From Pseudomonas sp. Bc-h (lineage in GTDB: Bacteria > Pseudomonadota > Gammaproteobacteria > Pseudomonadales > Pseudomonadaceae): a DNA stretch of 64,000 nucleotides. The notes beneath the pieces were generated by a model. That model did not search any database, was not told the origin of the DNA, and saw only the letters and a program-made list of their open reading frames with translations. The stretch lies in contig NZ_MUIN01000011.1 in NCBI RefSeq assembly GCF_002080045.1, forward strand, positions 1 to 64,000, in the 5' to 3' direction. This document shows, piece by piece, positions 54,562 through 63,300 of this stretch. Position 1 is the first letter of the stretch, and each line of letters opens with the position of its first letter. The translations under genes were made by a program, and so were the position numbers.

Positions 54562-55650
54562 ATGAGCGTCGAATTCATCGGTTACATCGCCACTCAACCC
54601 GGCTCGGAAATCCACCCCCGCAGCGGCCCGACGATTCAGCCTGAATACGTCGCAAAGGTCGCCCGCGCTCACGAAGAGGCCGGCTTCGATCGCGCGCTCG
54701 TGGCCTATCACTCCAACAGCCCGGACAGCGCTTTCGTCGCCTCGTACGCCGCCAGCGTTACCAGCCAACTGAAATTCCTCATCGCCCATCGGCCGGGCTT
54801 CATCGCCCCCACGGTTGCCGCCAGGCAATTCGCAACGCTGGATGTGTTCAACGGTGGCCGAACGGCCGTGCACATTATCACCGGTGGCGACGATCAGGAG
54901 CTGTGCGCAGACGGCAGCTTCATTGGCAAGGACGAGCGCTACGCCCGCACCGATGAGTACCTCAGCGTGGTGCGCCAGGAATGGACCGCCGACAAGCCGT
55001 TCGATCATGAAGGCACGTATTACCGGTTCGAAGGCGCACATTCGCTGGTCAAGTCGCCGCAACAACCACACATTCCGTTGTATTTCGGCGGCGCGTCTCA
55101 GGCGGCCATTCAGGTTGCGGGTAAACACGCTGATGTCTACGCCTTGTGGGGCGAGACCTACGAGCAGGTCAGGGATATCGTCAAACAGGTTCGCGCCGAA
55201 GCCGCGAAGCACGGGCGCACGGTGCGCTTCAGTCTGTCGTTGCGGCCGATTCTGGCAGACACCGAAGAACAGGCCTGGGCCCGCGCCGACAGCATTCTTG
55301 AACGCGCCAAAGCCCTGGCACAGGCCTCGGGAGTCGAACGTCGCGAACCGCCGAACGAAGGTTCCAGACGCCTTCTGGAGGCCGCTGCCAAAGGTGCGCG
55401 TCTGGACAAACGCCTGTGGACCGGCATCGCCGGGCTGCTGGGTGCCAAAGGCAATTCGACTTCATTGGTGGGCACCGCCGAGCAGGTCGCAGAAGCGCTG
55501 CTCGATTACTACGATCTGGGGATCACTACGTTCCTGATCCGTGGGTTCGATCCGCTGGACGATGCGATCGATTACGGCAGGAAGCTGATTCCGCTGACTC
55601 GGGAGTTGGTCGCAAGACGTGAGCAGGAGAAGCGTGAAAAGGTCGCATGA
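54562..55650 (+). CDS. SsuD-like FMNH2-dependent monooxygenase
   Basis: A 362-residue bacterial-luciferase-like flavin monooxygenase, close in pattern to alkanesulfonate monooxygenase. Shared blocks are FLIAHRPGFIAPTVAARQFATLDVFNGGR, ITGGDDQELCADG, IPLYFGGASQAA and the arginine-rich C-terminal lid. The active-site cysteine of E. coli SsuD (RSCEDAW) is replaced: the region reads SNSPDSAF. It probably desulfonates an organosulfur compound. The start at 54562 has AAGGAATGG. It heads the organosulfur locus but is separated from the LysR gene by a REP pair. Confidence 0.85.
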   Translation: MSVEFIGYIATQPGSEIHPRSGPTIQPEYVAKVARAHEEAGFDRALVAYHSNSPDSAFVASYAASVTSQLKFLIAHRPGFIAPTVAARQFATLDVFNGGRTAVHIITGGDDQELCADGSFIGKDERYARTDEYLSVVRQEWTADKPFDHEGTYYRFEGAHSLVKSPQQPHIPLYFGGASQAAIQVAGKHADVYALWGETYEQVRDIVKQVRAEAAKHGRTVRFSLSLRPILADTEEQAWARADSILERAKALAQASGVERREPPNEGSRRLLEAAAKGARLDKRLWTGIAGLLGAKGNSTSLVGTAEQVAEALLDYYDLGITTFLIRGFDPLDDAIDYGRKLIPLTRELVARREQEKREKVA

Positions 55651-55673
55651 GGGATAAGACTGCATGAGGACTT

Positions 55674-55740
55674 CTGCAGCAGCACAGCTTGCCGGCGGCC
55701 ATGACTTCAAGATCGCCACCGCCGGCAAGCCGTTCTGCTA
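55674..55740. repeat. Paired REP element between convergent monooxygenase and LysR genes
   Basis: Left arm with AGCAGCACAGCTTGCCGGCGG and right arm with CCGCCGGCAAGCCGTTCTGCT. It is slightly degraded relative to the copy at 53.4 kb. Confidence 0.85.
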
Positions 55741-55759
55741 AAGAGAGCAGCGTAAGTCT

Positions 55760-56665
55760 TTAGGCCGCCTCCCGCTGCTGCTTCAGCGCATCGGCGACGA
55801 GTTTGCCGAACGCAGCCACCGGCGCCTGCAGATTCCCGAGGAAACGCGGATAGATCAGCCACAGGTCCATGATCGGCTTGAAGTCCTTGAGCGGCATGAC
55901 CGCCAGCAAATCCCGATGCGTACTGCGTTCGAGCAACGGCCGCGGCACCAGGCCCAATCCCATGCCATCGGCCACCAGTCCCAGTTGCAACTCGGTGCCG
56001 AAGGTTTCCAGATTGACTTTCAGGTTCAGGCCCTGATCGACCAGCGTGCGTTGCAGCCCGGCGCGAAACCCGCAGCCGTCAGGGTTCAGAACAAAACCCT
56101 GTTCATAACAATCCGCCAGCTTGACCGCTTTCTTTGGCAACCGGTCCTTGGCGCACACCACCACCAGTTCCATCTTGCCGATGGATTCGCCGACGATGCC
56201 TTCAGGGAAAATCTTGCCCGCAGGAAACAACGCCGCTGCCGCGTCCAACTCGCCGTTCTCGATTTTGCCGATCAGGTGGCTGCCCCACCCCGTGACGACC
56301 TGAGCCCGCAAGTCCGGGAACTGGCCGCGCAGATGCTTGAGCGCATCCAGCAGCACGACGTCGCCAATCGTCTGTGGCACGCCTAGGCGCAGCAGACCGC
56401 TTGGCGGTGTATCGCTGGCGACCAGTTCGCGCAACGAATCCATTTCCCGCAGGATCGCCAGACACTTCTGATAGACCTGCAAGCCCATTGGCGTCGGCTT
56501 CAGCGGCTTGGTATTACGGTCGAACAGCTCGACGCCCAACGCCTGCTCGAAGTTTTGAACACGACGGGTTATCGCCGGTTGCGTAAGGTCAAGCGACTCA
56601 GCGGCATGGCTGATGGACTGGCAGCGAATCACCGCCACGAAGGCATCGATATCATCTATTTTCAT
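55760..56665 (-). CDS. LysR family regulator of the organosulfur locus
   Basis: A 301-residue LysR regulator. The helix-turn-helix lies at about 1-62 (AFVAVIRCQSISHAAESLDLTQPAITRRVQNFEQALG), the ligand domain from about 90. The start at 56665 (MKIDDIDAF) fits the family; 26 upstream codons are hydrophobic and unsupported. It is divergent from the dioxygenase gene, the usual arrangement for a LysR target. Position equals PA2601. The effector is unknown, perhaps a thiol or sulfonate. Confidence 0.9.
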   Translation of the reverse strand: MKIDDIDAFVAVIRCQSISHAAESLDLTQPAITRRVQNFEQALGVELFDRNTKPLKPTPMGLQVYQKCLAILREMDSLRELVASDTPPSGLLRLGVPQTIGDVVLLDALKHLRGQFPDLRAQVVTGWGSHLIGKIENGELDAAAALFPAGKIFPEGIVGESIGKMELVVVCAKDRLPKKAVKLADCYEQGFVLNPDGCGFRAGLQRTLVDQGLNLKVNLETFGTELQLGLVADGMGLGLVPRPLLERSTHRDLLAVMPLKDFKPIMDLWLIYPRFLGNLQAPVAAFGKLVADALKQQREAA

Positions 56666-56753
56666 TCGCAAGGCACATGTAAAAAGGTAAGCAAGATAGG
56701 CAAAAAGCATAATTCCAATCGCCGCCAGTGGATACCCCGGCAACCTGCCTGAC

Positions 56754-56781
56754 GGTTATCAAATGCCTTTTCGTTATAACC
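56754..56781. promoter_or_regulatory. Inverted repeat in the LysR-dioxygenase intergenic region
   Basis: GGTTAT (56754-56759) and ATAACC (56776-56781) are exact inverted repeats with 16 nt between, and a T-N11-A type spacing can be drawn inside. The 190-nt region is AT-rich around it, and a TATATT at 56823-56828 could be the -10 of the dioxygenase. A likely LysR site, but by position only. Confidence 0.45.
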
Positions 56782-56856
56782 TAATCATCAATAAATAGCA
56801 TATTAACCGTTCGCATTATGCTTATATTGGTGACTCATCCCAGCCACGGATCCGAC

Positions 56857-57465
56857 ATGACACAGACTCGACACCCCGAACGCCTGCGGGCTTTCATCGG
56901 CGCGCTGGCCGAACTGATCGACAGCCATCCGGCTGAAAGCGATCTGCTGCATCGCGGCGGCAAACTGCTGGGGCAACTGGTGCGCCATGACGACTGGCTG
57001 CCCGACGAGTTTGCCATTCCTGACCCGACCCGTTACCAGCAATTTCTGCTGCATGCCGATTCACGGCAGCGCTTTTCGGTTGTCAGTTTTGTCTGGGGGC
57101 CGGGTCAGAGCACGCCGATTCACGACCACCGAGTCTGGGGTCTGATCGGCATGTTGCGCGGCGCCGAATACTCGCAAGGCTTTGCACGCACCGAACAAGG
57201 TCGACTGGAAAAGGAAGGCTCCGCGATTCGCCTCGAACCCGGTCATGTCGAAGCCCTGTCACCACGCAGCAACGATATTCACCAGGTCAGCAATGCCTTC
57301 AGTGACCAGGTGTCAATCAGCATTCATGTCTACGGCGCCAACATCGGCGCGGTGAAGCGCGCCGTCTACCAACCCGACGGCAGCGAGAAACTGTTTATTT
57401 CCGGCTATTCGAACGCCTATCTCCCGAACATCTGGGACCTGTCCAAAGAGAACCAAGCCCAATGA
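56857..57465 (+). CDS. 3-mercaptopropionate dioxygenase (cysteine dioxygenase family)
   Basis: A 202-residue cupin that oxidises a thiol to a sulfinate with non-heme iron. Numbered from the ATG at 56857, the three iron histidines are His89, His91 (TPIHDHRVW) and His142 (DIHQVSN), the Ser155-His157-Tyr159 triad is present (SIHVYG), and Arg168 is present. These positions coincide with those reported for P. aeruginosa PA2602, a 3-mercaptopropionate dioxygenase. The cysteine of the mammalian Cys-Tyr crosslink is absent. Cysteine may be a side substrate. The stop overlaps the rhodanese start by 4 nt, so the sulfinate or released sulfur is likely passed on. Confidence 0.9.
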   Translation: MTQTRHPERLRAFIGALAELIDSHPAESDLLHRGGKLLGQLVRHDDWLPDEFAIPDPTRYQQFLLHADSRQRFSVVSFVWGPGQSTPIHDHRVWGLIGMLRGAEYSQGFARTEQGRLEKEGSAIRLEPGHVEALSPRSNDIHQVSNAFSDQVSISIHVYGANIGAVKRAVYQPDGSEKLFISGYSNAYLPNIWDLSKENQAQ

Positions 57466-59042
57466 CCACACGCACACGATCGTTTGCCGACATTCGCACT
57501 GCCCTGCTCGCCCGCGAGGAAGTGGCGCTGGTAGACGTGCGCGAAGAAGCGCCCTTCGCCGAAGCTCACCCTTTGTTCGCTGCCAACATCCCCCTGTCGA
57601 AACTGGAACTGGAGGTGTTTTCACGGATCCCGCGCCGCGACACCGCGATCACCCTCTATGACAATGGCGAGGGGTTGGCGCACATCGCTTTCGAGCGCCT
57701 GTCGTCTCTGGGCTACAGCGACGTGAAGCTGCTCGAAGGTGGCTTGCAGGGTTGGCGCGACGCTGGGGGCGAGTTGTTCATCGACGTCAACGTCCCGAGC
57801 AAGGCCTTTGGCGAACTGGTCGAGCATCACCGCCATACTCCGTCGCTGGCAGCGGAGGACGTGAAGCAACTGCTCGACAGCAAGGCCGACGTGGTGGTGC
57901 TCGATGCCCGCCGTTTCGACGAATACCAGACCATGAGCATTCCCACCGGCGTCAGCGTGCCGGGCGCCGAACTGGTGTTGCGTGCGCGGGAACTGGCGCC
58001 TGACCCCAAGACCCGAATCATCGTCAATTGCGCCGGGCGCACGCGCAGCATCATCGGCACCCAATCACTGGTCAACGCCGGTCTGCCGAACCCGATTTCC
58101 GCGCTGCGCAACGGCACGATCGGCTGGCTGCTCGCCGGGCAGACGCTGGACCACGGCCAGGCACGACGCTTCCCCGTTGTCAGCGACAAAACCCTGGAAA
58201 CTGCCCGCGCGGACGCACGCAAGGTCGCCGACAGCGCCAGGGTCAAGCGCGCCACTCGCGCGGACTTGCAAGCCTGGCAGACGGACAGCAAACGCACGAC
58301 TTATCTGTTCGATGTGCGCACACCTGAAGAATTTGAAGCCGGTCATTTGCCGGGGGCGCGGTCAACACCGGGCGGGCAATTGGTCCAGGAAACCGATCAC
58401 TACGCCAGCGTGCGCGGTGCACGGATCGCCTTGGTGGATGACGACGGCGTGCGCGCCAACATGTCAGCGTCCTGGCTCGCCCAACTCGGCTGGGAAGTGT
58501 TCGTGATCGACGATCTCAAGCCGCGAGACTTCACCGAAACCGGGCCCTGGAATGCCCCTGCGCCGACACCCTGGCAAGTGGAGGAAATCAGCGCCGAGAC
58601 CCTGCGCCAATGGCAGCAGCATGGCGGCGTGGCCGTGCTGGATTTCACCGCCAGCGCCAACTATGTAAAGCAGCATATTCCGGGAGCCTGGTGGACGTTG
58701 CGCGCGGACCTGTCCAACGCGCTGCGCAAAATCCCCGCCGCCGAGCGCTACGTGCTGACCTGTGGCAGCAGCAAACTGGCGCGTCTGGCGGCGCCCGAAG
58801 TCGAGGCCCTGACCGGCAAACCGGTTTTCCTGCTCAACGACGGCACCGCCAGTTGGGTAGCCGCAGGGTTTGAACTGGAAACCGGCGAAACCCACCTCGC
58901 CTCTCCGCGCATCGACCGCTATCGGCGCCCTTACGAGGGCACCGATGCGCCAAGGGAAGCGATGCAGGCCTATCTCGATTGGGAGTTTGGTCTGGTCGAA
59001 CAACTTGGGCGCGACGGGACCCACGGGTTTTACGTGATCTGA
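57462..59042 (+). CDS. Four-domain rhodanese sulfurtransferase
   Basis: A 526-residue protein of four tandem rhodanese domains (about 1-110, 120-235, 260-365, 375-480) plus a tail. Only domains 2 and 4 have the active-site cysteine: Cys190 in VNCAGRTRS and Cys434 in LTCGSSKLA. These are the only two cysteines in the protein. Domains 1 and 3 have aspartate at the loop (YDNGEG near 66, VDDDGV near 326). It transfers sulfane sulfur, probably between thiols and thiosulfate or sulfite. Translationally coupled to the dioxygenase; corresponds to PA2603. Confidence 0.93.
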   Translation: MTTRTRSFADIRTALLAREEVALVDVREEAPFAEAHPLFAANIPLSKLELEVFSRIPRRDTAITLYDNGEGLAHIAFERLSSLGYSDVKLLEGGLQGWRDAGGELFIDVNVPSKAFGELVEHHRHTPSLAAEDVKQLLDSKADVVVLDARRFDEYQTMSIPTGVSVPGAELVLRARELAPDPKTRIIVNCAGRTRSIIGTQSLVNAGLPNPISALRNGTIGWLLAGQTLDHGQARRFPVVSDKTLETARADARKVADSARVKRATRADLQAWQTDSKRTTYLFDVRTPEEFEAGHLPGARSTPGGQLVQETDHYASVRGARIALVDDDGVRANMSASWLAQLGWEVFVIDDLKPRDFTETGPWNAPAPTPWQVEEISAETLRQWQQHGGVAVLDFTASANYVKQHIPGAWWTLRADLSNALRKIPAAERYVLTCGSSKLARLAAPEVEALTGKPVFLLNDGTASWVAAGFELETGETHLASPRIDRYRRPYEGTDAPREAMQAYLDWEFGLVEQLGRDGTHGFYVI

Positions 59043-59054
59043 ATGGATGCACCC

Positions 59055-59122
59055 GGTAGCCGCACGGCTTGCCGGTGGCAGCGATCTTGAGCACGCCACC
59101 GCCGGCAAACCGGACTGCTACC
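59055..59122. repeat. Paired REP element after the rhodanese gene
   Basis: GGTAGCCGCACGGCTTGCCGG on the left and GCCGGCAAACCGGACTGCTACC on the right. It may separate the rhodanese transcript from the binding-protein gene. Confidence 0.85.
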
Positions 59123-59206
59123 GATTGAGACACCCTGCCATTGATTGCCGACCCCTTCTCCAGGCGGAGGCCTTGCCCCTTTTCCTTTGCCTGGAGACAT
59201 ATCTGC

Positions 59207-60217
59207 ATGCCCGCACTTTATTCGAATCTTTCACGTACAAAACGCCTGCTGCTCGGCACGCTGTTCTTCCTTTCGCTCGGCCAATACAGCCTGGCAGCAG
59301 AACCACTGCAACCCTTGCTCGTCGCCAACCAGAAATCTGCGCTGAAGGTGCTGCTGGACGTCTCCGGCGAACTGAAAGACGTGCCCTACGAAATCAAATT
59401 CTCGGAGTTCCCGTCCGCCTCACCCTTGGGTGAAGCGCTCAACGCAGGCGCGGTCGATGTCGGCGCGCTGGGCGATGCGCCTTACGTGTTTGCGCTGGGC
59501 GCTGGCGCTTCGTTGAAGGTGATCAGCATCACGCACGTAAACGGCCGTTACACCACAGCGCTGATCGTCCATGATGACTCACCGGTCAAATCCGTGGCCG
59601 ACCTCAAGGGCAAACGCATCGTCACCGGTCGCGGTTCTATCGGACATTACCTGGCGATTCGTGCCCTCAACGAAGCCGGCCTGAAAACCAGTGACGTCCA
59701 TTTCGTCTACCTGTTGCCGAGCGAATCGCGGCTGATCCTCGATAATGGCGATGCCGATGCCTGGGCCACCTGGGCGCCGTACACCACGGTCGCCACCCAG
59801 AGCGGCGCGCGTATTCTGCCAAACGGCCCGGACCTGTTGACCAACCACTCCTACGTCGCCGCCACCAGCAAAGCCATCGCTGAAAAACGCGTACAACTGG
59901 ATGACTTCGTCGTGCGCCTGGATCGCGCCTATCGCTGGGTCAACGCCCATCCCAATGAATATGCAGCCGCTCAGACCAAAGTCACCGGCCTGTCGCTGGA
60001 CGTGCATCTGGCGATCAACAAGGACACGAAAATGGAGCGCGTGAGCATCGATGACAGCGTGATCAAAGGCCTGCAGAACACCGCCGACATCTATGAGCGC
60101 GAAGGCATCCTGAATAAACACGTTGATGTTTCGTACGGCTTCGATCCGGATTTCAATGCTATTCGCCTGGCCGCCGAACAAGCCGCAGAGCATGGCGCGT
60201 CCCAGGCATCGCGCTGA
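59207..60217 (+). CDS. ABC transporter periplasmic binding protein, SsuA/TauA-like
   Basis: A 336-residue secreted binding protein of the nitrate/sulfonate/taurine type. The start at 59207 gives a signal peptide (basic SRTKR, hydrophobic LLLGTLFFLSLG, cut after SLAAE). The mature part has LGEALNAGAVDVGALGDAPYVFALGAG and VKSVADLKGKRIVTGRGSIGHYLA, typical of the SsuA family. No permease or ATPase is encoded next to it in the window, so it must borrow a transporter encoded elsewhere. Corresponds to PA2599 by neighbourhood. Confidence 0.88.
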   Translation: MPALYSNLSRTKRLLLGTLFFLSLGQYSLAAEPLQPLLVANQKSALKVLLDVSGELKDVPYEIKFSEFPSASPLGEALNAGAVDVGALGDAPYVFALGAGASLKVISITHVNGRYTTALIVHDDSPVKSVADLKGKRIVTGRGSIGHYLAIRALNEAGLKTSDVHFVYLLPSESRLILDNGDADAWATWAPYTTVATQSGARILPNGPDLLTNHSYVAATSKAIAEKRVQLDDFVVRLDRAYRWVNAHPNEYAAAQTKVTGLSLDVHLAINKDTKMERVSIDDSVIKGLQNTADIYEREGILNKHVDVSYGFDPDFNAIRLAAEQAAEHGASQASR

Positions 60218-60359
60218 GCGAGGCTCGTTGATCGGCTCAGGACGAAGGGCCGAAGCACGAGGGAAGGTCGACAAGCCAGGCAGTCTCGTGAAAAATGCGG
60301 CCTTCGCCGCGCGATGAGATTCCCTTGTCTTGTGCTGGCGCCCCGTGAAGAGGTCCCGA

Positions 60360-63300
60360 ATGCCCGTCCAGCCCCCTATTTTCGACTCCCTGCCGGATAA
60401 CTGTCTGGGGGTCTTGTATGGGTTGGTGACATCGTTCCCAGGCAAAGGCAAAACGTCGCTGCTCAAACTCCTGCGCACGATGGGCGTGCCTGACTCGCAC
60501 GGTGAAACGGTCGACAACGAGACGCTGACCGAGATGCTCGAGTGGTTGAAGCAGGCGGATTGGGTGGTGCTTGAAAAGCGCCCCGAGGCGCAGTATCTCA
60601 GCGTCGCGCCGGCGCGGCGAAATCAGGTCTTGCTGAGTCTGTTGAGATCGTCTGACCGTGAGCAATGGCTGCACGAAATAAAAGATGGGTTGCCCCCCCT
60701 CAGCGCGTGGCAGACACCTGCCCGATCACGAATATTGCAAGACCTGTGGCTGTACCTGCTCAGTGACGATACGGGTGCAGTGGCGTACTCGCTGCAACAG
60801 GCATCGTACATTTTCATCCACTCGGACTCCCCCGCCTCGCATCCCATGCAGCAACTGCAAAGTGACCACGAGGGCCGGGAGTTTCTCGCAGCGCTTAATG
60901 ACGAACTGCGAGTGCTATTGGTAGAGGACCACCTGAACCTGGTCAATACCCTGCTGGGGCCTGCCACCCACAGTTACGAACTGGCATTGCGCGAGATGCA
61001 GCGCCAGCCGAGCCGTGCACTGGCCGTGGAGCTATCGCTTCAAGCGCTGTGGCGCGGTGACTGGGTCACGCTTCAGTATCTGGGTTCAGACGACCTTGAG
61101 TTCCTGCAACAGCCCATCCATTTGCTGGTGCGTGGTCAGGTGAACGACACGCTGTTGTTCGTGCGCAAGTGGATGAGCGACATGCGCCGGCTGACCAAGA
61201 AGCGCAAGATCGACCTGCCGCCAGTGCTCAACGCGCTTTACTGTCTGGCGCTGATTGCGGAGAACGATCCCAAACAACATGCGCAGTTGAAGCAGGCCAT
61301 TACGCTGGGCATCAAGGAGGGCTACGGCCCCGCTTACAACCTGCTGCCCCATCTGCTCGAACAATTGCAGGGAGCGAAGTCTTCGCTGTCACCGTCTCAT
61401 TTGCCCGGCACTGTGAATGGTCTGGATGGCTTGCTGACCGCCCTCACCCTGTACTGGCTGGATGCACCACAGGCGCGCCAGGAAAAATGGCACACCACGC
61501 TCGAAGATTACCGCGAACAACTCGACCGCGATGGCTACGCCTGGCTGGCAGCGGAATTCGACGCACTGATTGCCACCCAATTCGGCGTGCCCCGGAAGTT
61601 CGCCGACGTGCATCTGAGCGCCGACCTGCAACCGCTGGTCGCACTCTGTCACCGCCAGGAGGCGTGGGAACACGCGCTCAATGCGCTGACGCAACTGCGG
61701 CCCGGCAAGGTAGTGGCGGCCCCTGCCGTCGACGAGAAAAACACCCGTCTGGCCTGGCTGATTTCCATCGGCAGATATACGCGAAAGGCCGAACCCCGCG
61801 AGCAGAAGCGCAACTCCAAAGGCCAATGGAGCAAAGGGCGGGCAGTAGCGCTCAAACGCCTGGTTGAAGACAGCACGCTCATGGACTTTCTCTGCGAACA
61901 GGATCGCCAGACAATCGCCTCCATTGTGGCCAGCCACTATCACTACGGCAGTGTTGATTACGAACTGCCGTTCGGCCTGGCGATGCCGCGACTGGTCGGA
62001 CATCCGGCGCTGTATTGGGATGACGCGCCGGATGTGCGAATCGATTTGCAGGCGGGTCAGGCATCTTTGAACCTTCAGTCGTCAGCCGGGCAGATTCGTC
62101 TGCAACTGGAGCCTGAAGGCGTTCACGGCGCGGATGATGTGTTCGTGCAAAAAGAAACGCCGACCCGCCTGCTGGTTTATTCGATCAGTCGGGAACTGCG
62201 CAAAATAGCCAATATTGTCGGTAAGGGCCTGAGCGTCCCTGCATCGGCCAAGGATCAGTTGATCGAAGCGGTGAGCGCCATCGCCCCGCTTCTGCCGATC
62301 CACTCGGACATTCCCGAACTCACAGGCCACCTCGACCGAGAGCCTGCGGACACCCGCCTGTATGCTCACCTGCTTCCGCTGGCCGAAGGCGTGCGTCTGC
62401 AATTGCTGGTACGTCCGCTGGCCGATGGCAGCTGGTTCCGACCAGGCCAGGGCGCGGAAAACCTGCTCGGCGAGCGCGATGGCAAGCCACTGCAGATCAC
62501 TCGCGATCTGGACGGCGAACGACACTCGCTGCAGCAAGTGCTGCACAGTTGCCCGGGCCTCGCTTACGCCGAACATGACGGCCACGAATGGCAACTGGAC
62601 GAACCCCAACACGCCTTGCAATTGCTCAGTGAGCTGCACGCGCTGGACGGTGAACAGCTTCATTGCGTGTGGCCGGAAGGCGAACGCATGCGGATTCAGG
62701 GGCGCCGCGGCCTGACGCAGCTCAAACTGGGGCTTCGCCAACAGGGGGACTGGTTCGTCCTGCAAGGCAATCTCACCCTTGATAACGGCAAGGTCCTGGA
62801 AATGCGGCAATTGATGGAGCTGCTCAAGGCCAGTCCCGGTCGCTTCCTCAAGCTCAACGAGCGCGACTGGCTGGCGCTCGACGACAACCTGCGCAAACGA
62901 CTCGATGAGCTGGCGCACCTGGCTGACCGAGTCAACGAGCAGGGGCTGCGCCTGAGCCACCTCACGTCACCGCTGCTGTCGAGCCTTCAGCAGGAGGTCG
63001 GCGAATTCGAGGCAGACGCGGGTTGGCAGGCCCACCTTGAAAAGCTGGAATCCCTGCGGACCTACCAGCCCCAGGTTCCACGCGCCCTGCAAGCCGAGCT
63101 GCGCGATTACCAGCACGACGGTTTCGTCTGGCTGGCGCGCCTTGCGCAATGGGGTGTCGGCGCCTGCCTGGCGGATGACATGGGCCTGGGCAAGACCGTA
63201 CAGACGCTGGCCCTGCTGTTGCAGCGCGCCGCTTCTGGCCCGCAACTGGTGGTGGCTCCGACATCGGTCACGCTCAACTGGCAGGCCGAAAGCGCGCGTT

